DNA of 6,074 nt. Source: JBAZWE01 sp041660545 (GTDB lineage Bacteria; Actinomycetota; Thermoleophilia; BMS3ABIN01). Within the stretch, counting starts at the first letter, position 1; each line of letters begins with the position of its first letter. Below the pieces are notes generated by a model. It did not search any database and was not told where the DNA came from. It saw only the letters and a list, made by a program, of their open reading frames with translations. Made by a program: the position numbers and the translations under genes. Location of the stretch: assembly GCA_041660545.1 (NCBI GenBank), contig JBAZWE010000097.1, positions 1 through 6,074 of the forward strand, given 5' to 3'. Of this stretch, positions 5,088-6,074 are shown piece after piece.

Positions 5088-6074
5088 AGACACAACGATT
5101 GAGGAAAAAAGGCCGGCCCCCCGCGAGCAGGCATTGCCGCGGCAGGAGACGGCCTATCTGGCTGCCATAAAGGTAGTAGGGGTCGGTGGCGGCGGAACGA
5201 ACGCAGTCAACCGAATGATAGCGGCCGGTATCAAGGGCGTGGAGTTCATCGCTATCAATACGGACGCACAGGCTTTGCAGTCCAGTGAGGCCGACGTCAA
5301 GATCCACGTAGGTGGAGATCTGACCAGGGGGCTCGGTGGAGGGGCAGATCCGCGCATTGGCGCTGAGGCGCTCGAGCGCAGCCGGGACGAGGTCAAGAGG
5401 GTGCTAAGGGGCGCCGACCTGGTCTTTGTAACGGCCGGAGAAGGCGGAGGCACAGGCACTGGCGCTGCTCCTGTAATCGCAGAGCTGGCCCGGGAATCGG
5501 GCGCGCTGGCCGTCGGCATCGTCACCAGACCTTTCAGCTTTGAAGGCACCCGTCGCAACGTCCAGGCCGAAGAGGGGATCCGCCGTCTGCGCAAGGCGGC
5601 CGATACCGTCGTCGTCGTACCAAACGACAGGCTTTTGCAGGTGGCGGAGCGGGAGACCAGCCTTCTGGATGCATTCAAGGTTGCCGACGACGTGCTCAGG
5701 CAGGGTGTCCAGAGCATCTGCGACCTTATCAACCTGCCCGGCCTTATCAATGTTGACTTCGCCGACGTCCGCACCATCATGAGCAGCGCCGGCAGCGCAC
5801 TTATGGGCATCGGCATAGCATCGGGTGAGCACAGGGCGACAGATGCGGCGATGCAGGCCATCGGCTCACCGCTGCTGGAGACATCAATCAACGGCGCACG
5901 CGGTATACTGCTAAACGTCAAAGGTGGAAATGACGTTGCGCTCCACGAGGCCAATGAAGCCGCACAGGTCATCGCCGCGGTTGCCGCCGAAGACGCCAAC
6001 ATCATATTTGGAACAGTGGTTGACGAGAGTATGTCCGACACCATCTGTGTGACCGTGATTGCGACGGGCTTTGA
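5017..6074 (+). CDS. ftsZ: Cell division GTPase FtsZ (C-terminus cut by window edge)
   Basis: FtsZ is the tubulin homologue that polymerises at midcell into the Z-ring. The frame is open for 352 residues to the right edge. It shows the nucleotide-binding start IKVVGVGGGGTNAVNRM (51-67), NTDAQAL (81-87), the tubulin signature GGGTGTG (143-149), VTRPFSFEG (169-177), and the T7 catalytic loop NVDFAD (245-250). The visible part ends with VTVIATGF, the end of the GTPase core; the linker and C-terminal peptide that binds partners lie outside. ATG 5017 has a strong AAAGGAG at 7 nt, but gives about 46 residues before YLAAIKV, where Streptomyces FtsZ has about six. This extension is charged and proline-bearing and overlaps parA by 71 bp. 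A later start (TTG 5134) would give a normal length but has no good ribosome-binding site. Confidence 0.97.
   Translation, partial: MGIRASMKEGALANLFQPTEHISEDTTIEEKRPAPREQALPRQETAYLAAIKVVGVGGGGTNAVNRMIAAGIKGVEFIAINTDAQALQSSEADVKIHVGGDLTRGLGGGADPRIGAEALERSRDEVKRVLRGADLVFVTAGEGGGTGTGAAPVIAELARESGALAVGIVTRPFSFEGTRRNVQAEEGIRRLRKAADTVVVVPNDRLLQVAERETSLLDAFKVADDVLRQGVQSICDLINLPGLINVDFADVRTIMSSAGSALMGIGIASGEHRATDAAMQAIGSPLLETSINGARGILLNVKGGNDVALHEANEAAQVIAAVAAEDANIIFGTVVDESMSDTICVTVIATGF

Noticed and set aside
5154..6044. 296-residue open frame on the minus strand opposite ftsZ
   Set aside because: It is Ser/Ala/Pro-rich with no recognisable domain and lies wholly antisense to a clearly conserved FtsZ; it is a by-product of codon bias.

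Overview
The window spans a bacterial chromosomal replication origin and its core genes. On the minus strand, in transcription order, lie dnaA (2452-3822), dnaN (1089-2198) and the first 350 codons of recF (1-1051, cut by the left edge). This dnaA-dnaN-recF order is common in Gram-positive lineages. On the plus strand, divergent from dnaA, lie a ParA-family ATPase gene (4275-5087) and ftsZ (5017-6074, cut by the right edge), which overlap by 71 bp. No RNA gene, mobile element or CRISPR array was found.

The proteins point to Actinobacteriota, probably a deep-branching, mid-GC lineage. FtsZ has the actinobacterial-looking start 'YLA-IKVVGVGGGG' and the tubulin-signature context 'AGEGGGTGTG' (E where Bacillus has M). 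DnaA has 'FHTFNTLYEAGKQI' and 'ISSDRPP'. The DnaA boxes are TTATCCACA-like rather than the TTGTCCACA form of high-GC actinobacteria. The phylum call rests on remembered family sequences, not on a search, and the genus cannot be told.

Two non-coding stretches flank dnaA. The dnaA-dnaN gap (2199-2451) carries a run of DnaA-box-like sites in one orientation. These lead into a short CTACTA track that fits the DnaA-trio pattern and then a roughly 30-bp block that is almost pure A/T, so it has the layout of an unwinding region. The dnaA-parA gap (3823-4274) carries one perfect DnaA box (TTATCCACA) and three degenerate ones, arranged as two inverted pairs. It also holds a good dnaA promoter candidate and a weaker parA promoter candidate. 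Together they look like a bipartite origin of the Bacillus type.

The main oddity is the right half. The DNA beside dnaA, where many bacteria have rpmH-rnpA-yidC and a soj-spo0J (parAB) pair, instead holds a ParA-like ATPase with a variant P-loop (KGGVAKT), directly coupled to ftsZ. No parB is visible. Initiator, clamp, segregation-type ATPase and division GTPase genes thus all radiate from one origin region. A ParA that acts on FtsZ placement, and DnaA control of the parA-ftsZ transcript, are reasonable but untested ideas.
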